Below are positions 24,209 through 32,428 of a stretch of DNA of 64,000 bases, piece after piece. The DNA is taken from contig NZ_JAKCFC010000006.1 of the NCBI RefSeq assembly GCF_021916785.1, positions 248,001-312,000 of the forward strand. The letters run 5' to 3'. Made by a program: the position numbers and the translations under genes. The stretch's first letter is position 1, and each line of letters starts with the position of its first letter. Origin of the DNA: Mycolicibacterium lacusdiani. Lineage in GTDB: Bacteria > Actinomycetota > Actinomycetes > Mycobacteriales > Mycobacteriaceae. A model generated the notes under the pieces. The model was not told where the DNA came from, made no database searches, and saw only the letters and a program-made list of their open reading frames with translations.

Positions 24209-25429
24209 ATGCTGAGCCGCTGCATCTCGATCGACCCCCAGGAGTTCGCCCGAACTCACTGGGGGCGTTCGCCGTTGCTCAGCCGCTCGGACGCGCTGCC
24301 CCGCGACTTCGACGATCTGCTCTCGGCCACTGCCGTCGACGAGTTGCTCGCCGAACGCGGGGTGCGCGCGCCGTTCATCCGCGTCGCCAAGGAGGGCGGC
24401 GTCGTGGCCAAAGACGGCTATCTCGCGCCGGCGGGCTTCGGCGCCGAGATGCCCGACCAGGTCGACTCGGCGAAGGTGCTCGCCCAGTTCGCCGCTGGCG
24501 CGACCATCGTCCTACAGGGCCTGCACCGGCTGTGGCCGCCCGTCATCGACTTCGTCCGCGGCATGGTCGACGACCTCGGCCACCCCGTCCAGGCCAACGC
24601 GTACGTCACGCCGCCGCAGAACCGCGGCTTCGACCCGCACTACGACGTGCACGACGTCTTCGTGCTGCAGAGCACCGGCCACAAGCACTGGACCGTGCAC
24701 GAGCCCGTGCACCTCGATCCACTGGCCGACCAACCGTGGACCGACCACCGCGCCGCGGTCGCTGAGCGCGCCAAGGACGATCCGGTCATCGACACCGTGC
24801 TCGGACCGGGGGACGCGCTCTACCTACCGCGCGGCTGGATCCACTCCGCGCAGGCGCTGGGCGGGGTGTCGATCCACCTGACCATCGGCGTCGCCGCGAT
24901 GACCGGGATCGACGTCGTGCGGGCACTGGTCGACCAGCTGGCCGATACGGCGGACCTGAGAAGATCGCTTCCCATGGGGATGAACGCGACCGACCGCGAC
25001 GAGATGACGGCCACCGCCACCAAGGTCATCGCCCAGCTCGCCTCGACGCTGCGCGACGGCCCGCCCGGTCTGGACGAGGGCGTGGCCGCCCGACTCACCC
25101 GGCAGCATGCGCAGCGCACGCGGCCCGTCGCCGTCCGGCCGCTGGCATCACTGGATGCCGCCGCGCGCGCTGCCGCGGTGAGCGTGCGGTGGCGGCACGG
25201 GTTGATCGCGTCCGTCGAACGCGGCGCCGGGAAGGTACGGCTTCGTCTCACCGACCGCACGATCACCTTTCCGGAGTCGTGCGCCGACGCTCTGGCCGCG
25301 CTGCACCGTGGCGCCACGCTCAGTGCCACCGACCTGCCCGGCCTGGACGCCGCCGACGGCGAGGTGGTGCTCCGCCGACTACTGCGCGAGGCCGTCGTCA
25401 TGCCGGTGACAGCGACGGCAGGCGAATGA
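24209..25429 (+). CDS. JmjC/cupin-fold 2-oxoglutarate Fe(II) oxygenase
   Basis: A 406-residue protein of the ribosomal-oxygenase-like JmjC family (Cupin_4; relatives include YcfD, MINA53 and NO66). The iron facial triad is readable: His144-x-Asp146 in FDPHYDVHD and His212 in LPRGWIHSAQ, with Lys159 in GHKHW as the likely 2-oxoglutarate contact. A winged-helix-like C-terminal half follows the core. Known relatives hydroxylate Arg or His side chains in proteins. Its start lies six bases after the repeat-protein stop and its own stop overlaps the next start (ATGA). The obvious candidate substrate is the His or Asn in each repeat (inference). Confidence 0.82.
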   Translation: MLSRCISIDPQEFARTHWGRSPLLSRSDALPRDFDDLLSATAVDELLAERGVRAPFIRVAKEGGVVAKDGYLAPAGFGAEMPDQVDSAKVLAQFAAGATIVLQGLHRLWPPVIDFVRGMVDDLGHPVQANAYVTPPQNRGFDPHYDVHDVFVLQSTGHKHWTVHEPVHLDPLADQPWTDHRAAVAERAKDDPVIDTVLGPGDALYLPRGWIHSAQALGGVSIHLTIGVAAMTGIDVVRALVDQLADTADLRRSLPMGMNATDRDEMTATATKVIAQLASTLRDGPPGLDEGVAARLTRQHAQRTRPVAVRPLASLDAAARAAAVSVRWRHGLIASVERGAGKVRLRLTDRTITFPESCADALAALHRGATLSATDLPGLDAADGEVVLRRLLREAVVMPVTATAGE

Positions 25430-26325
25430 CCGCAGTGGTCAAGCGGGTGCCGTGCAGCGACCAGAGTCTGGCCCGCAACGACCCGATGTACGGCACCGCC
25501 TCGGCGGGCTTCTCCTGGCTGATGCTCGAATTGTCCGGCCCCTGGGGCCATTCGGCGTTCCTGCAGTCGCCGACGGTGATCGACCCCGTCCTGGGACGCG
25601 CCATCGTCCGCCGTGCCGAGATGGCAGGCATGCGCATCGCGGCCATCCGCAGGCACGGACGCAGACCCGGCGCGCCGCGATGGCGATGGTTCGTCGCGCG
25701 CGCCCGCCCCGGCGAGGAGGCGCTGTACGGCGGCGAGGTGGACGGCCCGACGGGTTATCTCGACCTCGCGCTCGACGGTTCCGACGGCGTCGCGGTCGCC
25801 GGCCCACTCGTCACCGTGTGCGCACACGGCAAGCACGATCAGTGCTGTGCGGTGCGTGGTCGCAGTGCGGTCGCGGCCATCGCCGCCCGGTATCCCGAAT
25901 TGGTCTGGGAGTGTTCGCATCTCGGCGGCGACCGCTTCGCCGCCACGATGCTCGTCCTCCCCGAGGGCCTCTGCTACGGGCGGGTCGACACGACGGATGC
26001 GGCCGGCCTGGTGCGGCGATACCTCGACGGCCGTCTCGTCGACTCGCACCTGCGCGGGCGCACGTCGCTCCCGCACGTCGTGCAGGCCGCGCAGCACTTC
26101 GCGCGTGAGGCGTTCGGCGACGATCGCATCGATGCCCTGCCACCGCTTCGCGTGGAGCGCGACCACGCCACCACGCGCGTGACGCTGGGCACCGACGCGG
26201 GCAGCATCGAGGTCAGGCTGGGGGAGCAGATGTCGGCTCCGCTGCTATCTCAGTGCAGCGCCACCGTCGAGGGGCAGGTGCGCACGTTCGTGCTCGAGGC
26301 CATCGAGGCTCAGCGGCCGGTGTAG
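25426..26325 (+). CDS. sucrase/ferredoxin-like protein (thioredoxin-fold ferredoxin)
   Basis: A 299-residue Suc_Fer-like protein. The N-terminus has PCSDQSLARNDPMYGTAS (Cys10). The centre carries the thioredoxin-like ferredoxin signature VCAHGKHDQCC (Cys132, Cys140, Cys141) and later WECSHLGGDRFA (Cys163), consistent with a [2Fe-2S] cluster. No enzymatic activity is firmly established for the family; electron transfer is the likely role. Start ATG 25426 overlaps the oxygenase stop, so it is made stoichiometrically with it. It could supply electrons to keep the oxygenase iron reduced, or carry out a second modification. It converges on the enoyl-CoA hydratase with a 16-base overlap. Confidence 0.82.
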   Translation: MTAVVKRVPCSDQSLARNDPMYGTASAGFSWLMLELSGPWGHSAFLQSPTVIDPVLGRAIVRRAEMAGMRIAAIRRHGRRPGAPRWRWFVARARPGEEALYGGEVDGPTGYLDLALDGSDGVAVAGPLVTVCAHGKHDQCCAVRGRSAVAAIAARYPELVWECSHLGGDRFAATMLVLPEGLCYGRVDTTDAAGLVRRYLDGRLVDSHLRGRTSLPHVVQAAQHFAREAFGDDRIDALPPLRVERDHATTRVTLGTDAGSIEVRLGEQMSAPLLSQCSATVEGQVRTFVLEAIEAQRPV

Positions 26326-27101
26326 GTCGCGTTCCCCGGGCCGGTCTCGAGGAAGCTGACCACGGCGCGCTGCAGGTCATCGGTGTCGAAGAGGGCTCCG
26401 GACACCTCTGGCGTCACCGAGTCGGCGTGACGTACGCCACCGGAACGCCACGCGCCGACGATTTCCTTGGTCGCGGCGTGCGCCTTCGTCGGCCCGTCCG
26501 CGAGGCGGTGGGTCATCGCCCGGGCGGCGTCGGCGAGGTCGTCGTGCACGGCGTTGACCACACCCCACTGGTGCAGTGTCGCGGCGTCGTACAGGTCGCC
26601 GGTCATCACCAGTTCGCGAGCGCGGCCCGAGCCGGCCCGCTCGGCGAGTCGCTGCGGCCCGCCCATGGACGGGGTGAGGCCGACGACGGTCTCGACCAGG
26701 CCGAACTTCGCCTTCGGCGCGGCGAGGATCACGTCGCACGCCAGCGAGATCTCGAACGCCGCGGTAAGCGTCAGCCCGTGCGCCGCGAACACCACCGGGC
26801 ACGGCAACGCCTCCAGCGGATCGATGATCTTGGTGAACAGCCTGCGCCAGAGGTCGGCGCCCTGTGCGGCGGTGAGCCCTTGGAAGACGTGAACGTCGAC
26901 GCCTGCGGAGACCACCTTGCCCTCGGCCCGCAGCAGCAGCGCGCGCGGCGGGTTCGCGGCCAGGTCGACGAGGTCGTCGATCAGGGAGTCGAACATCGCC
27001 TGGTCGAAGAGGTTCAGTGGCCCGTTGTGGAAGGTGAGGACGGCGACGTCGGCTCCCGCATCGGTGGTGGAACGCTCGATGGTGGTCGGTTCGGCTGGCA
27101 C
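26310..27101 (-). CDS. enoyl-CoA hydratase/isomerase family protein
   Basis: Crotonase-fold protein of 263 residues. The first oxyanion-hole segment is VVSAGVDVHVFQ and the second ACDVILAAPKAKFGLVETVVGLTPSMGG, with Glu in VETVVG near the position of a catalytic acid. It would hydrate or isomerise acyl-CoA double bonds in fatty-acid or sterol breakdown. The start is GTG. It is divergent from the acyl-CoA dehydrogenase, 98 bases apart, so the two may belong to one catabolic set under shared control. Specific acyl chain unknown. Confidence 0.83.
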   Translation of the reverse strand: MPAEPTTIERSTTDAGADVAVLTFHNGPLNLFDQAMFDSLIDDLVDLAANPPRALLLRAEGKVVSAGVDVHVFQGLTAAQGADLWRRLFTKIIDPLEALPCPVVFAAHGLTLTAAFEISLACDVILAAPKAKFGLVETVVGLTPSMGGPQRLAERAGSGRARELVMTGDLYDAATLHQWGVVNAVHDDLADAARAMTHRLADGPTKAHAATKEIVGAWRSGGVRHADSVTPEVSGALFDTDDLQRAVVSFLETGPGNATYTGR

Positions 27102-27199
27102 GGACCTCAGGGTGCCATACCGCGTGACCGGCCGTGCCGACCGTTGTTACTGGCCGGTATATATGCTGGACGGCGAGCACGCCGGCATGGAGGAAGACG

Positions 27200-28345
27200 A
27201 TGAAGCGCACCCTGTACGAAGCCGACCACGAGGCATTTCGCGAGTCGGTTCGCGAGTTCGTCACCCGCACGATCGAACCGGCCGAAGAGAAGATGATCGA
27301 GCAGCGGTTCGTCGACCGGGACAGCTGGCTCGAGGCAGGCCGCAACGGCTTCCTCGGTCTCGAGGTCCCCGAGGAGTACGGCGGCAGCGCGGCCGAGGAC
27401 TACCGGTTCAACGCGATCTTCAACGAGGAGTTGTCCCGCTCGAGCGCAGCGATCGCCTCGGCGTTCAGCATTCAGTTCGACATCGTCGCGCCGTACCTGG
27501 TGAAGTTGACCACCGAGGAGCAGCGGCAACGGTGGTTGCCGAAATTCTGTGCGGGTGAGCTGATCACGGCGATCGCGATGACCGAGCCTTCCGGCGGTTC
27601 CGATCTGGCCGCGCTGAAGACCACGGCGGTCAAGGACGGCGACGACTACGTCATCAACGGCTCCAAGACCTTCATCACCAACGGCACGCAGGCCGATCTG
27701 ATCATCGTCGCCACTCGAACGTCGCCGGAGAAGAAGGCCAGGGGCATCACGCTGTTCGCCGTCGAGGCCACCGACAAGGGGTTCTCGCGAGGTCGCAAAC
27801 TCGACAAGGTGGGGCAGCCCGAGGCCGATACGGCCGAGCTGTTCTTCGAGGACCTGCGGGTGCCGTCGTCGCGGATGATCGGCGAACTCGACGGTGGATT
27901 CATCCACATGATGCAGCTGCTGCCGCAGGAGCGGATCAGCGGTGCCGTGCAGAACATCGCCCACGCCCGACGCAACCTCGAGGACACCCTGCAGTACGTC
28001 CAGGAGCGCAAGGCATTCGGCCAGCAGATCGGGTCGCTGCAGTACAACAAGTTCCTGCTGGCCGAATTGGTCACGAAACTCGATGTGGCACAGGCATTCA
28101 TCGACAACTGCGTCGTGGCGCACACCCACGGCGAACTGTCCGCGATCGATGCCGCCAAGGCCAAGTGGTGGAGTTCGCAGGTGCAGAACGAGATCCTGGA
28201 CCACTGCGTGCAGCTCTACGGCGGATACGGCTTCATGAACGAGTACCGGGTGGCCCGCGCGTGGAAGGACGCCCGCGTCACCAAGATCTGGGCCGGCTCC
28301 AACGAGATCATGAAGGAACTGATCGGCCGCGATCTCGGCCTCTGA
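27200..28345 (+). CDS. acyl-CoA dehydrogenase
   Basis: A 381-residue FAD enzyme of the normal ACAD length. The FAD/substrate segment AIAMTEPSGGSDLAALKTTA is near residue 125, and the C-terminal domain has YGGYGFMNEYRVARAWKDARVTKIWAGSNEIM, in which Glu of MNEYRVAR is the probable catalytic base, as in isovaleryl/long-chain types. It oxidises acyl-CoA to enoyl-CoA, passing electrons to ETF. Start ATG 27200 follows GGAGGAAGACG. A TATATA box at 27158-27163 is a plausible -10 element. The divergent enoyl-CoA hydratase could act on its product. Confidence 0.88.
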   Translation: MKRTLYEADHEAFRESVREFVTRTIEPAEEKMIEQRFVDRDSWLEAGRNGFLGLEVPEEYGGSAAEDYRFNAIFNEELSRSSAAIASAFSIQFDIVAPYLVKLTTEEQRQRWLPKFCAGELITAIAMTEPSGGSDLAALKTTAVKDGDDYVINGSKTFITNGTQADLIIVATRTSPEKKARGITLFAVEATDKGFSRGRKLDKVGQPEADTAELFFEDLRVPSSRMIGELDGGFIHMMQLLPQERISGAVQNIAHARRNLEDTLQYVQERKAFGQQIGSLQYNKFLLAELVTKLDVAQAFIDNCVVAHTHGELSAIDAAKAKWWSSQVQNEILDHCVQLYGGYGFMNEYRVARAWKDARVTKIWAGSNEIMKELIGRDLGL

Positions 28346-28352
28346 ACCGGAT

Positions 28353-28688
28353 TCAGGCGGTTGCGTCGCGTGAGCGTTCGTGGGCGTCCATGAAGCACCG
28401 GTCGTAGACGTCACGGGGCAGCGGTACCGCGGCGCTCAACCGCCGGAACTCCGCCACGACCTGTTCGGCGAGCACGCGCAGTTTGACGTTGCGGTCCTGA
28501 GACCGCCAGCGCAACAACTCGAACGCGGCGTCTGCATCGAGATCGTGCAGCAGCATCAACATGCCCTTGGCCTGTTCGATCACGGCCCGGTGGTTCGAAA
28601 CCTCTTGCACTGCTTCGGATAACTGATCTTGAAAGTCGCGATCGGTGGCGCGGTCGTCACCCCGAATGTCATCGCGCGCTTGCAGCAT
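28353..28688 (-). CDS. stand-alone ANTAR domain RNA-binding regulator
   Basis: A 111-residue protein that is essentially one ANTAR domain. A short coiled N-terminus (about residues 18-35) leads into EVSNHRAVIEQAKGMLMLLHDLDADAAFELLRWRSQDRNVKLRVLAEQVV, the three-helix ANTAR core. ANTAR proteins bind paired hexaloop hairpins in nascent RNA and prevent termination. No receiver or GAF sensor is attached, so a partner or an unpartnered mode is likely. It lies immediately after the acyl-CoA dehydrogenase on the opposite strand (7-base gap). Target RNA unknown; no obvious double-hairpin leader was recognised nearby. Confidence 0.83.
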   Translation of the reverse strand: MLQARDDIRGDDRATDRDFQDQLSEAVQEVSNHRAVIEQAKGMLMLLHDLDADAAFELLRWRSQDRNVKLRVLAEQVVAEFRRLSAAVPLPRDVYDRCFMDAHERSRDATA

Positions 28689-28844
28689 GACCCAGAAGTA
28701 TACGAACTAACTGAACATTCTGTCCAACACTGGCGTATTCGGCCAGCAAGGCGCGGGTTGTTGGGATCGGTAGCCGTCGTCGCGGACTTTCATCAACGCA
28801 TGCCGGTGCCGCAGGGGCAGCGCATCACGAGAGGAAGACCACGC

Positions 28845-29108
28845 ATGAAGATCCTGCCGACCCCCGTCGAGGAATTCGTCAACCGCACCGACCGCAACCG
28901 CAGCCTGGCGTTCGGCATCTCCGGTGCGGTGCTCGCGTTCTGGAGCCTGTACCGGGTGTTCTGGGCGCTGTACGTCTCCATGACGTTCTCGGGCATCGGG
29001 TGGTCGCCGGTGTCGCTGATGGTTCCGATCGTCCTGTGGGGCGCCATTGGCGTGGTGTCGGCGGTCGCGGCGTTCGCCTTCCTCACCCGGTACGCCAAGC
29101 AGACCTGA
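28845..29108 (+). CDS. small two-helix membrane protein
   Basis: An 87-residue protein. A cationic N-terminus (EEFVNRTDRNRS) is followed by two hydrophobic segments (about residues 25-45 and 55-80), then a charged end RYAKQT, so it should be an inner-membrane hairpin. ATG 28845 has GAGAGGAA upstream with a ten-base gap, better than the in-frame start at 28800. It is divergent from the ANTAR gene by about 156 bases and is followed by a very strong terminator. Function unknown. Confidence 0.65.
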   Translation: MKILPTPVEEFVNRTDRNRSLAFGISGAVLAFWSLYRVFWALYVSMTFSGIGWSPVSLMVPIVLWGAIGVVSAVAAFAFLTRYAKQT

Positions 29109-29118
29109 CGCCAGACGA

Positions 29119-29153
29119 CGAACGGCTCCCGGAGTGTCTCCGGGAGCCGTTCG
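29119..29153. terminator. strong bidirectional terminator
   Basis: A perfect 16-bp stem (29119-29134 with 29138-29153) closes a 3-base loop. It lies between the membrane-protein gene and the convergent isocitrate lyase gene, so it can stop transcripts from both sides. Confidence 0.85.
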
Positions 29154-29161
29154 GTCGTCCG

Positions 29162-31462
29162 TCAGCCCTCCTTGCGGATCAATCGCTGCAGCGCCGCGCC
29201 GTCGGAGGCCAGCAGTTCGTCGATCCGGTCGTGGTTCACGTCGGCCACGACGATCTCGCCGACGTCCTGGTGGACGTCGCGGAAGATGCCGTGCGACTTC
29301 ATCTTCTGCGTCTGGTAGACGTTGTCCTCGGTCGGCGTCACGTAGTAGACGGCGTCGGCCTTGAAGCGGTGGATCAACCACAGGTGGATCAACGTCATGA
29401 GGCGCTTCTGACGTAGCCGCTCGTCGAACGTGTTCTGGTCGCGCACCGTCAGGATGCTGCGCCCGTTGCGATCCTTGATCGGGTCGACGAGCACGTTGGC
29501 GAGCTTCTCCTCGTCATCGCCCCGCTTGCCGTAGATGCCGAGTTCGAGCACCTCGCCGCCCGGTCGCAGCGGCCGGAACTGGATGCGGAACTTCTCGCCC
29601 AGCTCGTAGTACTCGCCCCACATCGCCAGCCAATCCTGCAGCAGCTTCTTGGGCACCTCGGTCTGGACCAGGTGCTGGTGCTGCGTCGACCCCTTGCCCA
29701 TCGACTTCGTGGTCGCCGTCCGGCCCGACGACGCAGCCAGCGCGGCATCGCTGCGGGGGCCGCCGACGAGGGTCTGCGGCGTCCGGTAGGGCGATTCGAC
29801 CAGCCGCATCTTGCGCTGCAGGCGGGCCAGAGCCAGCATGCCGTCCTGACGCAGAGCACCGGCGAACTCCTCGGCGGCGACGCCGTCGATCTGGTGCCCG
29901 CCGTAGGTCATGAAGTTGAAGACGAACCCCATCTTCCCGATCTCCTCGGGGAAGGCGCGCATCTGATCGTCGCTCATGCCGGTGGTGTCCCAGTTGAACG
30001 AGGGGGACAGGTTGTAGGCCAGCATCTTGTCGGGGTAGACGCTGTGGATGGCGTCGGCGAACTGCCGGGCGTCCTCGAGGTCGGCGGTCTTGGTCTCCAT
30101 CCACAGGATGTCGGCGAAGGGTGCTGCGGCAAGCGACTTCGCGATCGCGTAGGGGATGCCGCCGCGAACCTGGTAGTAGCCCTCCGGCGTCTTCGCCCGC
30201 TCGCAGTCCCACGGGGCGTCGACGCCGAGTTCCCTCGCCTTCTCCCGTGCGGCGTACAACGACGCCCGCTCGGCGAACCGGCGCCACTCCGCGGCGGTCA
30301 TGTCGTGCGGTTCGCCCTCGCGCTCACGGAACTCGAGGAGTTCGCCGACCGCCTCGCCGTAGGTCTGCAGCCCGGCGTCGACTTGCCAGACGTCGACGAA
30401 CTGCGACTCCACGTCGTCGAACAACTCGTCGACCGACCGCGCCGTCGGGTCCTTCCGCCACGACGCCACCGTGTCGGACACCGTCTGCGCGACACCGTGC
30501 CGCTGCAGCCACGCGTCGGCCGCGGCGTACTCGCCGTCGGGCAACGCGTACAGCAGGTGTCCGTTCAGCTCGGTGAGCCCCGCGTCGTAGAAGCTGCGCA
30601 CCATGGCCAGGAAGCACGACTTGTAGGGCGGGATCTTCAGATTGGTGACGCCGAGCAGGAAGGGCTGGTCCCGCTCGTCGGCCCGGCTGTCGATCAGGCT
30701 GGCGGCCTCGGCGTCGGTGCGCGCCACGATGATGCCGGGTACGCGCATGATGTCGAGCTGGAACCGGGCGGTGTTGAGCCGCTTGATCTGTTCGTCGGAT
30801 GGCACCAGGACCTTGCCGCCCTGATGGCCGCACTTCTTGGTGCCCGGACGCTGGTCCTCGATGTGATAGCCCGGCACACCGGCCTCGACGAATCGCCGAA
30901 TGAGGTTGCGCACGTGCGGATCTCCGCCATGGCCGGTATCGGCGTCGGCGATGATGAACGGCCGGAAGTCGACCGCCGGGGTGGCGGCCCGCTCGGCTTC
31001 GGTCATCTTCAGGCGCAGGTACTGCTGATTGCGGTCCGCGGTGAGCAGCGCGCGCACCAGGCCTGCGGCCTCGTCGGGCACCTGGCTGAGGGGGTAGCTG
31101 GCGAGGTCGGGGCCGGGATCCTCGTCGAGCGATCCCTTGGCCGACGTCGCCCAGCCGCCGAGGTAGATCCCCTCGATGCCCATCCGCTTGATGGTGACCG
31201 CCTGACCTGGCGAATACGGACCGAACGTCGTGATGCTCTTCTTGGCGGCGAACAGTTCCCGGAGGCGGTCGAAGAACGCTGCGGCTACTTCGCGCGCAAC
31301 GGTGTAGTCGACCGGGATGGTGCCGCGCTGCTCGGCGACCTGGCGTGCGGAGTACAGCCGGATGATGCCGTCGAATCGCGGTCCGTCGAAGTACTGCTGG
31401 GTGTCGTTCACGTCCTGTTCGATGGGGCCGTGAACCGGGACGTCCGCTTCGGTGATCGACAT
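29162..31462 (-). CDS. aceA: isocitrate lyase, long ICL2 type
   Basis: A 766-residue glyoxylate-shunt enzyme cleaving isocitrate to succinate and glyoxylate. The catalytic loop KKCGH places the active Cys at residue 211. ADADTGHGG (about 173-180) and GYHIEDQ bind Mg2+ and substrate. The extra C-terminal domain of about 170 residues is the hallmark of mycobacterial ICL2, which is reported to be activated by acetyl-CoA or propionyl-CoA. ATG 31462 has GAGGAG seven bases upstream and is preferred over the in-frame 31483. It supports growth on fatty acids, fitting the neighbouring beta-oxidation genes. Monocistronic, ending at the strong terminator. Confidence 0.93.
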   Translation of the reverse strand: MSITEADVPVHGPIEQDVNDTQQYFDGPRFDGIIRLYSARQVAEQRGTIPVDYTVAREVAAAFFDRLRELFAAKKSITTFGPYSPGQAVTIKRMGIEGIYLGGWATSAKGSLDEDPGPDLASYPLSQVPDEAAGLVRALLTADRNQQYLRLKMTEAERAATPAVDFRPFIIADADTGHGGDPHVRNLIRRFVEAGVPGYHIEDQRPGTKKCGHQGGKVLVPSDEQIKRLNTARFQLDIMRVPGIIVARTDAEAASLIDSRADERDQPFLLGVTNLKIPPYKSCFLAMVRSFYDAGLTELNGHLLYALPDGEYAAADAWLQRHGVAQTVSDTVASWRKDPTARSVDELFDDVESQFVDVWQVDAGLQTYGEAVGELLEFREREGEPHDMTAAEWRRFAERASLYAAREKARELGVDAPWDCERAKTPEGYYQVRGGIPYAIAKSLAAAPFADILWMETKTADLEDARQFADAIHSVYPDKMLAYNLSPSFNWDTTGMSDDQMRAFPEEIGKMGFVFNFMTYGGHQIDGVAAEEFAGALRQDGMLALARLQRKMRLVESPYRTPQTLVGGPRSDAALAASSGRTATTKSMGKGSTQHQHLVQTEVPKKLLQDWLAMWGEYYELGEKFRIQFRPLRPGGEVLELGIYGKRGDDEEKLANVLVDPIKDRNGRSILTVRDQNTFDERLRQKRLMTLIHLWLIHRFKADAVYYVTPTEDNVYQTQKMKSHGIFRDVHQDVGEIVVADVNHDRIDELLASDGAALQRLIRKEG

Positions 31463-31570
31463 GGTGCGCTCCTCGCTGAGCATGGTCGTCGCTGATGTGC
31501 CAAGTGGCTCGAGTGTATGACCGCAGCGGAGGGCGGAGGTTGGGATTGCCCCAAGGGTCCTGGAGGCGCG

Positions 31571-32371
31571 CTACCGCTCGCCGAGGCCCATCATCTCGGT
31601 GACGTGGTGGTCGCGGCCTGCGAGGTAGCCGCCGTCGACCGCGATGGCCTGACCGCTGACGAACGAGGCGTCCCCGGAGACTAGGAAGGCCGCGACGGCT
31701 GCGACCTCCTCGGCGCGGCCGAACCGGCGCAGCTTGTGTTCGTGACGCAGACCCTCGCGAGCCTGCTCCATCCCGGGAAGGCCGACCACCGAGTCGAACA
31801 GCGGGGTCTCGATGAACCCGGGGCAGATGGCGTTGGCGCGAATGCCGCTCGGCCCGTAGTCGATGGCGGTGTTCTTGGTGAGCAGCACGACACCGCCCTT
31901 GGACGCGTTGTACGAGCTGCCGCCCGCCGTGCCCTCGAGTCCTTCGATGCTCGACAGGTTCACGATGGCGCCGCGTTCGCCGTCCACGCGATCCTGCTCG
32001 AGCATCTGAAGGAGCGCCGCGCGGGTCACGGTGAACGTGCCCTTGAGGTTGACGTCGACCACCCGGTCCCACTCCTCGTCGGGCAGCAGGTGCACGGGTC
32101 CGCCGCCGGCGACTCCCGCGGAGTGCACCACGCCGTCGAGTCGGCCTGCTGCTGCGACGACGTCGGCCACCGCGGCGGCGATGGCCGCGGCGTCGAGCAC
32201 GTCGGCACGTCGGTAGTCGAATCCTGCGCCGCCGAGCCCCGCGGGTGCGTCGTCGGCGAGGTCCACCCCGACGACGTTGGCGCCCTCGGCCAGCAGCCGC
32301 GCCACGGTGGCCGCGCCGATACCCGAGGCCGCTCCGGTGACCAGGACGCCCTTGTCCCTCAACCCATTCAT
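31571..32371 (-). CDS. SDR family oxidoreductase
   Basis: Classical SDR of 266 residues. The cofactor motif TGAASGIG is near residue 12, Asp in GVDLADD indicates NAD(H) preference, HSAG is near residue 84, and the catalytic pair is YNASK near residue 154. The C-terminus SGQAIAVDGGYLAG is standard. It is divergent from the LysR gene with only 57 bases between starts, so the LysR protein probably controls it. It lies about 108 bases upstream of aceA on the same strand. Substrate unknown. Confidence 0.85.
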   Translation of the reverse strand: MNGLRDKGVLVTGAASGIGAATVARLLAEGANVVGVDLADDAPAGLGGAGFDYRRADVLDAAAIAAAVADVVAAAGRLDGVVHSAGVAGGGPVHLLPDEEWDRVVDVNLKGTFTVTRAALLQMLEQDRVDGERGAIVNLSSIEGLEGTAGGSSYNASKGGVVLLTKNTAIDYGPSGIRANAICPGFIETPLFDSVVGLPGMEQAREGLRHEHKLRRFGRAEEVAAVAAFLVSGDASFVSGQAIAVDGGYLAGRDHHVTEMMGLGER

Positions 32372-32415
32372 GTTCTGCTTCTCTCAGCCGGGATTTCGCG
32401 GAATCTAACACTGGC

Positions 32416-32421
32416 TATCGT
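32416..32421 (+). promoter_or_regulatory. -10 element of a leaderless LysR transcript
   Basis: TATCGT ends exactly seven bases before the GTG start at 32429, so transcription would begin on the start codon. No ribosome binding site lies between. A -35 box is not obvious. The layout matches that at 33366-33371 and 36736-36741. Confidence 0.5.
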
Positions 32422-32428
32422 CTGACCC

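Noticed and set aside
22162..26325. Cupin and JmjC genes as one continuous operon with the MFS unit
   Set aside because: A 155-base gap with a hairpin at 23835-23853 separates 23798 from 23954, so two units are more likely.
30324..32411. A 695-codon open frame antisense-phase to aceA and the SDR, plus similar long frames at 38834-41104, 41141-42703 and 34461-36734
   Set aside because: They are Arg/Pro/Gly-rich out-of-frame readings of well-supported genes, an effect of high GC at third codon positions.
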